A DNA stretch of 64,000 bases from Balaenoptera acutorostrata (GCF_949987535.1 NC_080067.1:45816910-45880909); one strand, 5' to 3'; positions 39,901 to 47,930 are shown, counted from the first letter of the stretch. Translations and numbers: made by a program. Notes: generated by a model from the letters alone, not told the origin.

Positions 39901-42900
39901 ATTTCAATGCCGCCCCATCCATGCCTATCAGCTCCCAGGCCCCGTCTAATACAGGCCCCTTTCCCTCAGCGGGAGGAGAAAAACCCTGCATCTCAACATA
40001 GTAAAATCCAACCTGAGGGAGCCTTTCTCCCACCTCCACTCCCAGCCTGACAGGTGGATAGTAGATGCCAGAAGGATTTCGCTCAAATCTGGCTCAATAA
40101 GTAATAATTCTCCAGTTAAAGATCTTTAGCAATTCTTAGAGTGAAAATAAAAATGTAATATAATACCTAATTTTTTTCTTTAACTAATATTTTAAAAATA
40201 TTTACTGTGTGCCTGAACCCAAGTCAAGGACCCCAAGCCCATCGATGGGCTCATTGCAACAACCTTTTTAGTCCTTGATACTGAACTAGTGTCATCTCCG
40301 TTTCACAGATGAGGAAATAAGGCTCAGGGACCTTAGTTATTAGGTATAATTAAACCCATAATGAGCCCCAAATCCTCCTTTTACTTTTCACCAGAATTAA
40401 ACCAACTAGTGTTTTACTTCTTTTAGCCTCTATCAACCTTCTGGGAAATAGGCCGGAAGAAGTTAAATGGGTTAAGGAAAGTGGAAAAGAGTTTATGTTA
40501 GTCACAAACTTGAGTTAATCTGCATAATCATGAAATAGCTATACTTTCCAGAGAATAATCTCAATGAAAGTAATATTCTCTGTAATACAGATCTCTTTTC
40601 ATCAACTGAAATTAACTCACAGGTGCTGTGCTAAGCAAAGGGGATATAAAAGTAACACGTGACACATGAACCTTGTCCCCAAGGGGCACACTAATGGAAG
40701 AGAAGACAGATCAGGAAATAAATAAATGTATATGACGTTGGAAGAGCAAAATAAAAGCAAATATAAGCTATAGTTTTAGCCCAGAGCAGGCTATGATGAA
40801 CTGGGAAGAACAGAGCTCTTATGCTAAGAACACGGGCGTGTAACTAAGGCCACTTAAACCATGATGCTAAGGCCAGCCTGCATTTTCAAAGAATGCTACC
40901 CCTCAAGTAGGATCTTCTCACTGTTAGACTCAGAAAAAACTGAAGCGGAAAGGTGCCTACAAGATCTTCCAGCCTGATGCATTATTTTACAGAGAGGGAG
41001 ATAGACTCTAGGAGAGGTGAAGTTAATGAACACCCAAGATCACACAGCAAATTATAAGCAGAGACAGTCTCACACAACTTGTCTCAGGCCCCTTGGTTTA
41101 CCCATCAATTCATCCATTTAACAAAAATGGATGGATATGTGCCAGGCATAAGTGAACAAAGCAACTGGGTCTGTGCCTTCAAGAACACATCAGCCTGATG
41201 GGGAAGACTGTCTTCTTGTATCTGAGACAGGAAGTGCTTCAAGGGCACTTGTCTAAGATTGAAAAATTGGAGAGGGCTTCCTGGGGAAGTGACGTTTAAA
41301 CTGAGCCACAAAGGACAAACAAGAATGGACAAGAGAATGTTGCACAGCTTCTGTCTGAGGCAGGAAGGAATTAATCAAGGTCCAGGAACAGGAAGAAAGC
41401 AAGTGTGTTCAGGGGGAGAGAGGTAGGAGATGAGGAGAGACAGGGAGGTGGAGAAACTCTAACGGTAACCAAACGGATGGCAACCCCAGGATGCGATCAT
41501 TCAGTCCACTGAGTAGTCTTTGTATTTCCCCCTTGGGAAGATTTGAAGCTTGAGAGCAAAGGAGGAAGTCAACAACGCAGGGTCTGCTGTCATCAGCATC
41601 TTTCATGGAGGATGTCTGACCCTGTGAGACCCCTTGACATTCTACAGGCTCAGACACGGCCTGTGTTGAGTCCAAAAGGCTCAAGCATTTCCCCAAAGAA
41701 AATCTCAGTCCCCCAGACCACAAAAGCCAGACCGCCCTGAAAAGAAGTTGTAGTACCAGATGACAAAAACCCCTCAAGAGGCTAGGTAACTTTAAAACAT
41801 ACTCCAAGGAAACTGCTTTCACTCAGAATCAAGCTCTGGAAGCCAACTACACAGCCTCTTCCACACCGGCCAGGACAGAGGGACTTCCTGAGTACCAAGC
41901 CCTCTGGGACCAGGCCCTGGGGGAGGGTCAGGGTCGAGCCGCCAGTTGTCAGTGCCCCCAGGGGACACTTCCCAAGCCAGGCTGGTTTCCCATTATCACC
42001 CAGTTTCTTTTATTCTAAGCATCCCAAAGACCACCAACTGCAATCAGCTCGCCCACCCATGATGGAAGCCATCCCGTAGCTTTTTTCTTCTGTGTTCAGG
42101 TTTCTGAATGAGAGCACAGGCTTCAGTGCTTCAGAAAACACTTAGTACCAGCAAAGATAAAAAATCCACAGGCCTGGCTCTCCAGGCCGGCTCCTTCATC
42201 TACCCTCTCCCTTCTTTTTCAGTTACACCAGTAGGCAAAAATAATAGTGAAATGGGTAGGTCTTTGGGCATCAAAGGGCTAAAGGACAAAACCTGGAAAC
42301 TACCGTGTTCATCAAGAGGAGATTGGATGAATAAAATGTGATATCATCATATAATGGAACCCTGTAAGCCATGAGAATGAAAAACTGCTTACACACAACC
42401 GAGAGAATTAATCTCACAAACACAATGCCAAAAAAGAAGCCAGACACAAAAGCGTATATACTATATGATTCTATCTTTATAAAGTTTACGAACTAGCAAA
42501 ACTAATCTCTGGTCCCTCTGGGGAGGAGGGACAGGAAAGTAAGAGGAAAACAAGGGGGGCTTTTAGGGTGTTATATTCTATTTCTTGACCTGGGTGGTGG
42601 TTGCACAGATGTGTTCACTTTGTGGTAATTCATCAAGCTGTGCACTTAAGATGCTGTGTTTTCTGTATGACTGTATACACATACACACACAGGAAGGGTT
42701 TTCAGTGTCTTGGGAAAGGAAAAGTATTATATAGGACTTTACTGGCCACGTTTGTGAATGGAGAATGACCCCAGGTGGAAGGAAGAGGTGACTGCATTGG
42801 GGAAATAGCCCAAACGGCTGCTGTGGGGTGGCAGGAATTAGGAGGAACAGTTTCGGGGTTTACTCCCTTCTTTCTCCTTGTAACTAACTGCCAATGAAAT

Positions 42901-45567
42901 CTCTGCATAATGTACTCCAAAGGGAAGTGGAGCCAAGAGGGAGGGAAAAGGGCTGGAACTAAGCTGGCTTAAGGGAGACGGGAGGCAGCTGGAACACTTC
43001 TAGCAGTGAAGGGACAAGGCGGGAAGGAGGAAGAGGAAGAAGAGGGAAGAGAAAGCAATCATAAGTGCCCAGGGTGGGCAAGAAGGAGAGCTCACCTTAC
43101 TGGGGATGGATGGGGTGGGGTGATTCCCATGACTCAGCCCAGTAGAAGGGATCCCTTCTCTACTCCCCTCCCTGAGCCCAGGTCTGATGTACACCTAGAT
43201 TAATGGTTTTATTGCACTGCTTTCCTGTGCTTTGCTTATAAGCCGTTTATAACCCCTGGGAACTAAAGGAACAAGGAGTGTGTATGAGTGTCTGTTTGTG
43301 TGTGCGTGTGTGCAGCCAAGGATTCCACATCCCCAGCATCTAACACATTGTTTGGCATATAGTTCGCACTATTAAAAAAAAAAATGTTCATTGGACAAAT
43401 AAATGACAGAAAGAATGTGGTAATTAGATATAAAACAGAGACTTCCTTAATATTGAAAAATCAGTAATAACAGCTCAAATGGCCAAAAATGTGGGAATGG
43501 CTAAGTATCAGAGGGGCATACTGTGCAGCTACTAAAAATTACAACTAACTGTAGCAAACATCTGTAGGGTGCTTTACAGTTTACTGAGAATTGCACCTCC
43601 CCCTTGTTTGACACACAATTATATGGACTTTGTTACCACACTGAAGTGTTTAAATGACACATTAGCAACGATCTCCCTGAAGAGGCCAGAAAGATCAGAG
43701 GTGGTGGACTAACAAGTTTTCATGGAAAGTGGTGGGGAGGGCCCACATTTCAGAATAATACTAGGAAGGCTGGTAGAGGTTTCCTTAGCTCTGTGTAAGT
43801 AACTGTGCTAATTTCACACACTATATTTCAATTCACTTCCTCTTTTGTTTTGAGGAACAAAACTTTACTTTTAGCCATAATTTGATTCAAAGTTCTCTTT
43901 AACAATCATTTACAAGTCTTGCTGTTAACTGACCACCTCTAAAGAAGTGTTTTTGATATTCCAAGCAGACACAGTTTATGTCCTAGTGTAGTTTTATTCA
44001 TGCTAACTTCAAGAAATTCAACAGCAAAACTCATCCACAACAGACTTTTCTAAGACTGTCTTCCTGATTGCAACAGTGTTTTAAAGAATAGACGAGGAAA
44101 ACACACCCACCCACACACACACACAAAACAAAACCAAAAAATCCCTCCCTCCTTCCTGAGAGAAGCTGGGCCTAATGTTCCGTGAATGATCCACGAAAAA
44201 CTGAAGTGAACTCTTTAAACCTCCGCATTCTCTTCTTCCTCTAGCTGATCCTGCAGAAACTCTTTTTGTGTCAGGGACTATCCCATAAGTAAATTCTCTG
44301 CAGAGTCTCAATCTTCGCCGAGCGTTTCTGCACTGTTTTGGGTTGGACTTCCTGCAAGTATTTACTGCAATGAGAGGATTACCTAAAGGATATATTTCAC
44401 AAACAAGCCATCATGTGTCTTCTGCTGAAACACTACATCCAAACACTACATCTAAAAGCCTGCTTTTGCAGATGACAGTGAGTCCTGGAGAACTCGACCA
44501 CAACATCTCAAACCAGCTCTTAATAGACATTCCCACGTAAAAAGCGGCTGCTTTTAAAGGGCTGTGGGACGCTGATAACACACAGAAGCATTGGCTGCCT
44601 TTACAGTAATAGCAGAAATCCTTCAAGCAATGTTGATCTTGCGCCTACTGTGCTCAAGACATTGTTAGGGCCCCACGGGGGCGTTGAGGGGATGATGGGC
44701 GCGCGGGTGTCCCACGCATGGGCAAAAAGGGATTAAGGAAATAATCCTGCTCTCAACTCAACTTGACAGCCAGGTGGCCAAAGCGCCGATGGTGTTCAGT
44801 AAAACCTCCCCAGTCCTCCTCCAGGTACAGAGGGCGTAGGAGCTCCAGAGAGCTGAAGCTCGAGAGCTGGGGGCACACGAGGACAGCAGAACCGGGCCTC
44901 GGGGGCGGGGAGTCGCCATGGAGGCGGGAAGGGCGCCGGTCCACACACGCTGAGAGCAAAGGGGATGCCGCAGGGAGACCTGCCCTCCTCCTCACCCGCC
45001 CGCCGCCAGGTGTATGTGAACAAATCGGGCCCACCTGCCGCCGCCGCCCTGGAGACGGGTAGCGGGCTTGGGGAAGCCGCGGCGACAGGGGGCAGCAGCG
45101 CTGCCCGTAGCCCCGCCTCCGGGCAGGGTGCCCTGGGCCTCCGAGCTGCGCGCCACCGCCTTCCGCGCGAGCACCTGCGCGCGACCCCGGCGCCGCCCGC
45201 CCGACCCAGGTGCGACCGCCCGGGCCCCCCGCCGGGGGTAGGGGGGTCGGAGTCCGGGAAGCACGGCGCGTCGCCTCCCCCATGCTCCGTGCCCGCGCGG
45301 GGCAGGCACCGCCGCCGAAGGGCGCTTTGTTTGTGCGGCCCGAGCGGGGATGTCGGGGCGGGAGTGGAGCCCTCGCCCCGCCCGGGAAAGGGCAAAAGCA
45401 AAGCCTGCGGTGGAGGGTGCTAAAGACCGCAAAGCCCCTTCTCCACGCGGCGATGTTAGGCCCAGCCGCACTCCACCCCCGCTCTCCCTTTCTCCTTCCG
45501 AAACCCCCACCCCCCAGCCCCGCGGCTGCGCTCACCTGCTCTCCGCGACCCCCGCGCCTCGGCTCAT
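9916..45567 (-). CDS. FIIND (ZU5-UPA) plus death-domain protein, 15 coding exons, 490 aa
   Basis: Exons in transcript order: 45536-45567, 36199-36230, 33321-33365, 27585-27626, 27223-27252, 22985-23032, 22780-22826, 22131-22371, 21767-22017, 19347-19481, 16532-16670, 14876-14929, 14537-14617, 11658-11930, 9916-9938. The total is 1473 bases, open throughout, with every intron GT-AG and every junction in phase. Residues 1-92 form an acidic Ser/Glu-rich linker with no signal peptide or membrane segment. About 93-210 is the ZU5-like half of FIIND, containing KPWVVGGPLFDVK. About 211-350 is UPA, 351-400 a basic hinge, and 401-483 a death domain. His184 and Ser211 match the NLRP1 autoproteolysis pair. 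Closest known architectures are PIDD1 (LRR-ZU5-UPA-DD) and UNC5CL, while the FIIND sequence itself looks most like NLRP1/CARD8. A cytosolic self-cleaving sensor or adaptor role is inferred. I cannot assign a gene symbol. Confidence 0.9.
11130..11262 (-). repeat. MIR fragment in intron 14
   Basis: Contains TTTGACAGATGGGAACACAG preceded by a TTTACACGCATTACCTC segment, the reverse MIR core. Confidence 0.65.
11265..11420 (+). repeat. L1 3' end fragment
   Basis: GTACAACACAGGGAATACAG, then CAACTATACTTCAATTAAAA and poly-A. Confidence 0.8.
11658..11930 (-). CDS. FIIND-DD gene exon 14: death domain
   Basis: Encodes residues 393-483. The pattern LAEKLGKEWVKIA, then ISDIDAI, then MLKKWQEKEQSNAT, then LWNCLK is the classic death-domain helix series seen in FADD, PIDD1 and UNC5-family proteins (LaxxLGxxWxxLA, Ixx-I, MLxxWxxxxxxxAT, LxxAL). 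Donor GTAAGT. If the intron is retained, the frame ends two codons later (GK then TAG), so the domain is complete either way. Confidence 0.93.
12985..13130 (+). repeat. L1 3' end fragment
   Basis: GTTGTGCACCTGAAACTATC, then TGTACTCCAATATAAAATAA and an A-rich tail. Confidence 0.8.
13325..13600 (+). repeat. Old L1 3' UTR fragment
   Basis: TATACAGCATGGTGATTATAG, then TGTACACTTGAAATTTACTA and a poly-A patch, typical of mammalian-wide L1 ends. Confidence 0.75.
14537..14617 (-). CDS. FIIND-DD gene exon 13: basic hinge
   Basis: An 81-base, phase 1-1 exon encoding a basic start (GNRRRKMSSS) and DEVVYDKRMKQIDTS. Donor GTTTGT is non-optimal. RRRK could act as a short basic signal, though this is unproven. 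Confidence 0.78.
14876..14929 (-). CDS. FIIND-DD gene exon 12: hinge
   Basis: A 54-base, phase 1-1 exon encoding DWVQHDQNPNVSKSGTS, with donor GTAAGT. Low-complexity linker after UPA. Confidence 0.82.
15640..15930 (+). repeat. Full-length CHR-2-like SINE in intron 11
   Basis: GGGCTTCCCTGGTGGCGCAG start, box B GGTTCGAGCCCTGG, and a tail of AAATAAATAAATT. A perfect 15-bp target duplication (AAAAAGTGGTCTTTA) lies at 15625-15639 and 15931-15945. It is among the best evidence for a cetacean origin. Intron 11 otherwise shows nothing recognised. Confidence 0.93.
16532..16670 (-). CDS. FIIND-DD gene exon 11: end of UPA
   Basis: Encodes EIEFVDGSLLKLKSYSEVY through EIVWKAKLRE. The last motif aligns with NLRP1 ETLVWEALVKPGDL, the final UPA strand. 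Acceptor is a long T tract and donor is GTGAGT, phase 1 out. Confidence 0.9.
17110..17275 (-). repeat. MIR SINE
   Basis: AACTTGCCCAGGTCCACACC, then AAGTGGCGGAACTGG and GAATCCACACCTCGTGGC, a reverse MIR. Confidence 0.75.
17390..17840 (+). repeat. L2 LINE fragment
   Basis: TCTTCCAGGGAATCCCTCAC and ATTCCTGGAGACCC resemble the L2 3' region. Highly diverged. Confidence 0.5.
18161..18338. mobile_element. MER5A hAT DNA transposon remnant
   Basis: TAGTGGTTCTTAAACGTGGC at one end and AAGAATCACTG at the other form the MER5 inverted termini, with an internal GTCACCTTGGGAGCTTTAA. Confidence 0.85.
18812..18835. repeat. (AAAC)n microsatellite
   Basis: Six tandem AAAC units. Confidence 0.9.
19347..19481 (-). 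CDS. FIIND-DD gene exon 10: UPA
   Basis: A 45-codon, phase 0-0 exon. FMKIDKPPVCQKLLQNGKKY aligns with NLRP1 FVRIHKPPPLTPLYMGCRY, the conserved mid-UPA motif. Donor GTAGAT is weaker than its neighbours. Confidence 0.9.
20335..20505 (-). repeat. L1 3' end, reverse orientation, in intron 9
   Basis: TATTGGAGTAGAGCCGATTA, then GTTTCAGGTGCACAGCAAAG and CTGAGCAGAGTGCCCTGTGC are the reverse complement of the L1 terminus seen elsewhere in the window. Confidence 0.85.
21266..21410. mobile_element. MER5-like DNA transposon remnant
   Basis: AGGTGCTTCTCCAACTCTAA, CCAATCACCTGGGAATGTTG and GACTTTGCATTTTAACGAAC follow the MER5 pattern with strong divergence. Confidence 0.6.
21767..22017 (-). CDS. FIIND-DD gene exon 9: FIIND cleavage site
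   Basis: Encodes residues 173-256, bridging the end of ZU5 and the start of UPA. His184 lies in KVLHVKSTG and the candidate scissile bond is in HVSSLSPVG, with Ser211 as nucleophile. The spacing of 27 equals that of His1186 and Ser1213 in human NLRP1. Downstream GAVILYKAIDHNPSLSFRVY matches the first UPA strands (NLRP1 SVVLLYHRVHPEEVTFHLY). Confidence 0.93.
22131..22371 (-). CDS. FIIND-DD gene exon 8: ZU5 half of FIIND
   Basis: Encodes residues 93-172. Landmarks are GTYQCTETGLIFEV (NLRP1 has GSYRWPNTGLCFVM), KPWVVGGPLFDVK (NLRP1 HSWMVAGPLLDIK) and SIHFPHSLCL (NLRP1 AVHLPHFVAL). Acceptor AAACAG at 22372 gives phase 0 with exon 7. A second acceptor 23 bases further in (exon start 22348) would not keep the frame of exon 7. 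Donor GTAAGT. Confidence 0.93.
22780..22826 (-). CDS. FIIND-DD gene exon 7
   Basis: A 47-base exon, phase 1 in and phase 0 out, encoding EFNEIQSHCEHCNAEN, with donor GTAAGT. The HCEHC string is cysteine and histidine rich, but I see no complete zinc-finger pattern. Confidence 0.82.
22985..23032 (-). CDS. FIIND-DD gene exon 6
   Basis: A 48-base, phase 1-1 exon encoding IEEWEGKELPTDHFNS, with donor GTATGA. It closes the acidic linker. Confidence 0.82.
23730..24130 (+). repeat. L2 LINE 3' end in intron 5
   Basis: GGGGCCTTTGCACTTACTG, CTCTGTTCAAATGTCGCC and CACTAGAATGTAAGCCTCAT are standard L2 3' motifs. Confidence 0.8.
24225..24400 (+). repeat. MIR SINE
   Basis: TTCCTCATCTGTAAAATGAG, then GCACCTGGCGCTCAGCAAGC, a forward MIR. 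Confidence 0.85.
24736..25040 (+). repeat. Full-length CHR-2-like SINE in intron 5
   Basis: Same family as the copy at 15.6 kb, with tail (AAAT)n. A perfect 14-bp target duplication AAAAAACAGCATTA lies at 24722-24735 and 25041-25054. Confidence 0.93.
25237..25453. mobile_element. hAT-type nonautonomous DNA transposon
   Basis: GGGGTCCCCAACC near the left end and GGTTGGGGACCGCTG at the right form terminal inverted repeats. The internal GGAACCAGGCCGCACAGCAG and CTTCCATGAAACTGG match a common mammalian hAT-Charlie-like element. The flanks ATCTATAC and ATCTACAC are an 8-bp target duplication with one mismatch, as expected for hAT. Confidence 0.85.
25454..27222. other. Intron 5 interior, no feature recognised
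   Basis: Mixed unique sequence with a G/C-rich patch around 25740-26100. I see no exon, repeat family or RNA gene with confidence. Confidence 0.5.
27223..27252 (-). CDS. FIIND-DD gene exon 5
   Basis: A 30-base, phase 1-1 microexon encoding DNEEPNPEKT, flanked by a long poly-T acceptor and donor GTGAGT. Confidence 0.82.
27348..27410 (-). other. Exon-like cryptic segment in intron 4
   Basis: Bounded by acceptor AATTTCTAG and donor GTGAGA, 63 bases long. In the phase-1 frame of its neighbours it contains an in-frame TGA, while in phase 0 it is open and lysine-rich. It could be a poison exon or simply chance, so it is not included in the model. Confidence 0.3.
27585..27626 (-). CDS. FIIND-DD gene exon 4
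   Basis: A 42-base, phase 1-1 exon encoding GDDSSSESSLESES after a poly-T acceptor, with donor GTGAGT. It is extremely Ser/Glu/Asp rich, like a CK2-type acidic stretch. Confidence 0.85.
28640..28920 (-). repeat. MIR SINE with TA-rich insert
   Basis: TTCACTATGTGCCAGGCACT, then a TATATATACATTTACATATA simple-repeat patch and a CAAATGAGGTAAGCTGAG segment. Confidence 0.7.
29186..29338. mobile_element. MER5A DNA transposon remnant
   Basis: Near-perfect terminal inverted repeats CAGTGGTTCTCAACC and GGTGAGAACCACTG. Flanking octamers are diverged. Confidence 0.92.
29385..29710 (+). repeat. L2 LINE 3' end
   Basis: TGCCTGGAAATCCCTTCCCC, GTCTGTGAGCCCCGGAGGAC and ATGCTCAATGAATGAATGAATG. Confidence 0.75.
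31506..32702 (+). repeat. Old L1 split by an MLT1B LTR
   Basis: Left part 31506-31888 (GACCTTATTGAGATCTAATT through GAATAATATTCCATTATATGG) and right part 32300-32702 (GTATACCACATTTTGTTTATG onward) read as one continuous L1 fragment. The 31889-32299 LTR interrupts it. Confidence 0.85.
31889..32299 (+). repeat. MLT1B-type MaLR LTR
   Basis: TGTATTGAATTGTGTTCCTC, CCCTAATCCAGGATGACTGG, CAACACCTTGATCTCAAGAC and CCCCAGTCTGTGGCACTTTG follow the MLT1B consensus as remembered. Solo LTR inserted in the older L1. Confidence 0.85.
32715..32995 (+). repeat. L2 LINE 3' end
   Basis: CAGGGCCTTTACACCTGCAA, TTCATGCTTCAGAGTTCAAG and CTTCTCAGGGAAGCCTTCC. Confidence 0.75.
33321..33365 (-). CDS. FIIND-DD gene exon 3
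   Basis: A 45-base, phase 1-1 exon encoding CPSRNLDTSKDSKS, with donor GTAAGG. Skipping it would keep the frame. Confidence 0.82.
33366..35306. other. Intron 2, left part, little recognised
   Basis: Unique AT-rich sequence. A diverged L2-like piece may lie at 34510-34660 (TGACTTAGTGTCCACCGTG). No exon-like segment in phase with the gene was seen. Confidence 0.45.
35307..35674 (+). repeat. CHR-type SINE, long variant with internal repeats
   Basis: GGGCTTCCCTGGTGGCGCAG head and (AAAT)n tail. Between 35419 and 35495 the CACAACTACTGAGCC motif occurs three times, making this copy about 60 bases longer than those at 15.6 and 24.7 kb. Confidence 0.88.
36199..36230 (-). CDS. FIIND-DD gene exon 2
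   Basis: After acceptor TTCTTGTTCTAG the exon encodes DDRSASSEEK and ends in phase 1 at donor GTATGG. It is the first block of the acidic linker. Confidence 0.8.
36231..38095. other. C/T-rich stretch of intron 1
   Basis: Strongly pyrimidine-rich, with poly-C at 37013-37033 and a (CA)n run at 37790-37810, producing many long spurious open frames. Part of 37590-37980 looks like an L2 3' end (TTCTGTGGCTTCTCACCACT). No gene is supported. Confidence 0.55.
38100..38290 (-). repeat. MIR SINE
   Basis: GGACTGAGGCTCAGAGAGGT, then GAGGTCACACAGCTAACAAA, a reverse MIR core. Confidence 0.85.
38300..42300. other. Intron 1 interior
   Basis: Mostly unique. Diverged reverse MIR pieces lie near 40240-40350 (TTTCACAGATGAGGAAATAAGG) and 40950-41070 (AGATCACACAGCAAATTATA). 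L2-like pieces lie near 40610-40760 and 41100-41300. Nothing coding was found. Confidence 0.5.
42310..42690 (+). repeat. Old L1 3' end fragment
   Basis: ATATACTATATGATTCTATC, GACCTGGGTGGTGGTTGCAC and TCATCAAGCTGTGCACTTAA are typical of old L1 3' ends. Confidence 0.75.
42700..44799. other. Intron 1, proximal part
   Basis: Unique sequence with a GT-rich patch at 43278-43315. No exon or repeat family called with confidence. Confidence 0.45.
45536..45567 (-). CDS. FIIND-DD gene exon 1 (start codon)
   Basis: ATG at 45567-45565 encodes MSRGAGVAES, then two bases run into donor GTGAGC at 45535. An A at position -3 and G at -1 give a fair start context. This start was chosen because it sits in the CpG island, its donor is strong, and phase 2 fits exon 2 exactly. 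Confidence 0.8.
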
Positions 45568-45857
45568 CGTCGCTCGGCGGCTGCGGGGCGGGGGAGGACT
45601 ATACGCGCGCCCGGGGCTCGACGCTCGAGTGGCGCCGGGGCGCCTGCAGAAGGGGTTCGAGTGCCGAGCGCTGCCCTGCGCACCCGGAGGCGGCCGACGC
45701 TGCCGGGGGAGGGAAGAGGGCGAGCGAGAGCCACAGGGGGAGGGGACTGGGCGGGAGGGGGCGCCGGGCGCGCTGCTGCCGCCGCAGCCGGAGGCCGCCC
45801 GGGCTCCCTAACGGAAACGCACGCTCGCCGGCGGCCCTGCGCGTGCACGCCGGCGTG

Positions 45858-45898
45858 CACACTCTCACACGTGCGCACACTCTCACACGTGCGCACAC
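45858..45898. repeat. Tandem duplication in CpG island
   Basis: A roughly 18-base unit (CACTCTCACACGTGCGCA) is present twice in tandem, about 290 bases upstream of the predicted ATG. Each copy contains the palindrome CACGTG, an E-box core. Confidence 0.8.
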
Positions 45899-46244
45899 CG
45901 GCCGCTCGGTAGCTGCTTACCGCCATGCCCGACCTAGGTTTGGTGACACTAATGCCGAGGCTTCTGTGAAAGAGAAAGGGCCAGCGCCATTCTGGAGGGG
46001 ACGGAGAGCTCATGTCACTCTGATTGGGATTGGATACTCCTGTGTCTGGGGGGTTTTCACGAGACAGCCCGCCCCCTACAAGGAATTCCCAGATTCTCTT
46101 CTTAGGATCTGTAAGCCCTCTGAAATTCTCTTTAAGATTTTGTACCTAAATACAAGTGTCTGGGATGAGGGACCACAGCTTCCTAAGATAAAACAGCTGT
46201 GTGACCCCAACCCCACCCCAGACTGTAAGGATGGATGGACTAAA

Positions 46245-46413
46245 CCAATGGCTCCCAAACTTTGCTGCACATTGAATCACCCAGGGAGTTTTTCAAATCG
46301 CGATGCTCTGGGTAGTATCCCAGACCAATTACGTTAGTGCAGTGGGATCCAGTCATCCGTATTTTTCAAAGATCCACGTGATTACAATATTCAGGAAAGT
46401 GTGGGAACCACTG
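46245..46413. mobile_element. MER5A DNA transposon remnant
   Basis: CAATGGCTCCCAAACTTTGC at one end and GTGGGAACCACTG at the other, with an internal GAATCACCCAGGGAG. Confidence 0.85.
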
Positions 46414-47721
46414 CTTAGACTGTCGGTGATCCTCACTGTACACTGTTTTCTTTTACCGCGTTTTTCAGCGTGATTGTCTTTTCCATGAGGTGGTGGGTGT
46501 CACACAGCATCTAGCTCAGGTCTGACTCCCTGTAAGTGCTCAGAATGCCTTTACTGCAGGAAGGAGGCAAGGCAGAGTCAGGGATAGGCCCTCTACCTTG
46601 TAGACCCCTCTTTGCTCTTTCTGAAATTCTCCACAGGCTGACATACCCTTGACCTCATGGAAATGGCTTCATGTAATGCCTGAAGCTGGGGAAGAAAATG
46701 GGTCATTGCAGCTTGAAGGGATATCTGTCTTTTAGATTCTTCCAAATGTCTCCACCCCAGAACACCCCTTACCTGCCTCACTGTGACTCAAAGGTCCAGC
46801 GCTGGCAGTGTGGGTGTGTGCAATAAAGTCATGACCCCGATGGATGGAACACCTGTGAGTCCAGCACTATGATAAGATATTTTATACTCTGGGAAAAAGC
46901 TGGCCTGGTGCTATCACTGGGCCTTGGTGTTTTTCTCTTAAACATAAACGTGGACAATTTCTCAGAACATCAACCTGAGACAAGGCCCCTCTGTGACCAT
47001 GACAGATGAAGACAAGAACAAGACTCCTTAATCATGTCTAAACACAGACAAAATATGAACATTGTCCAAGCCACAGTGGACACACAGCTATCCTGGCCAG
47101 TTAGCGTGACCGCTGCTTCTTTGCCAGTTAACAGCCTTAGCCTCTCTCTGGTCTGCCCTTCTATGGATAAGATTTATGAAGATACACACTCATAGAATGA
47201 CCCCTGCTTTCCTAAGCCCTCCCCCAATCAACTAACAAAAACCCAAATCCTTTAATAATATTTCCTAATACCCTCTCACTGACACACCTCCAGGATGGTG
47301 TACATTTCCCTCACTGCAATGAGTAATAAATTCAAATTTTTAAACTATAGGTATATTCCTAGTGGTCTTTGGCAAGGGAGCATTAAAGATAACTTAGTCG
47401 ACACAATAATAGCACAAGGTAAATATTACACCCTCTTCACGTATAAGCTAACCAGGATTTGTACAGATCCTATGACTCAAGCTCACACAAGGCTGCCTGG
47501 CGGTCAATGGAGAGCCAGGGTTCATGTTCCCCTGGGTTTGTGGGGAGCCAGCCTTGTACGTTGCTTCCTCACAGGAACTGTGGCTTCCAGATGAGCCTGA
47601 ATTCCAGTCTTTTTCAGTTCAGTCTTTTTCTAGCTATGGGAATTTGAGGAAGTCATTTAACTTTCTTGACTTCAGCTTCCTTGCAAAAGAAAAAAAAAAA
47701 AAAGTGGGTCTAGGAACTAGT
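46414..47721. other. Sequence upstream of the island, nothing recognised
   Basis: AT-rich unique sequence. The short open frames have no recognisable domain. Confidence 0.5.
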
Positions 47722-47930
47722 ATTTTTTTATCGAGATAGACAACATTTTATTAGTTACAGGTGAACAATATGATTCGATACGTGTATATATGTGAAATGA
47801 TCACCATAATAAGTCTAGTTAACATCCATCACCACACATAATTACAAAAGTTTTTTTCTTGTGCCAAGAAATTTTAAGATATAATGTCTTAACAACTTTC
47901 AAATATACAGTACAGTATTATTAACGCTAA
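47722..47930 (+). repeat. Old L1 fragment
   Basis: ATCGAGATAGACAACATTTT, GTGAAATGATCACCATAATA and TTAACATCCATCACCACAC. Confidence 0.7.

Larger units (their letters stand above)
44800..45930 (-). promoter_or_regulatory. CpG island promoter of the FIIND-DD gene
   Basis: A very G+C- and CpG-rich block in an otherwise AT-rich region, covering exon 1 and its flanks. No TATA box is evident. Island promoters are usual for widely expressed genes. The long open frames on both strands here (for example 44753-45535 and 45210-46337) are by-products of high G+C. Confidence 0.85.

Noticed and set aside
41409..41822. 137-codon minus-strand open frame
   Set aside because: No motif, no flanking splice signals in phase with the gene, and it lies in an L2-like region of intron 1.
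9916..45567. Calling the gene NLRP1, CARD8 or PIDD1
   Set aside because: There is no NACHT or LRR, the C-terminal domain is a death domain rather than CARD, and the locus is next to IL12A. The architecture fits none of these exactly.
44753..46337. Long open frames on both strands (up to 375 codons)
   Set aside because: They lie inside a CpG island where stop codons are rare. Their Arg/Gly/Pro/Ala-rich translations have no domain and overlap each other on both strands.
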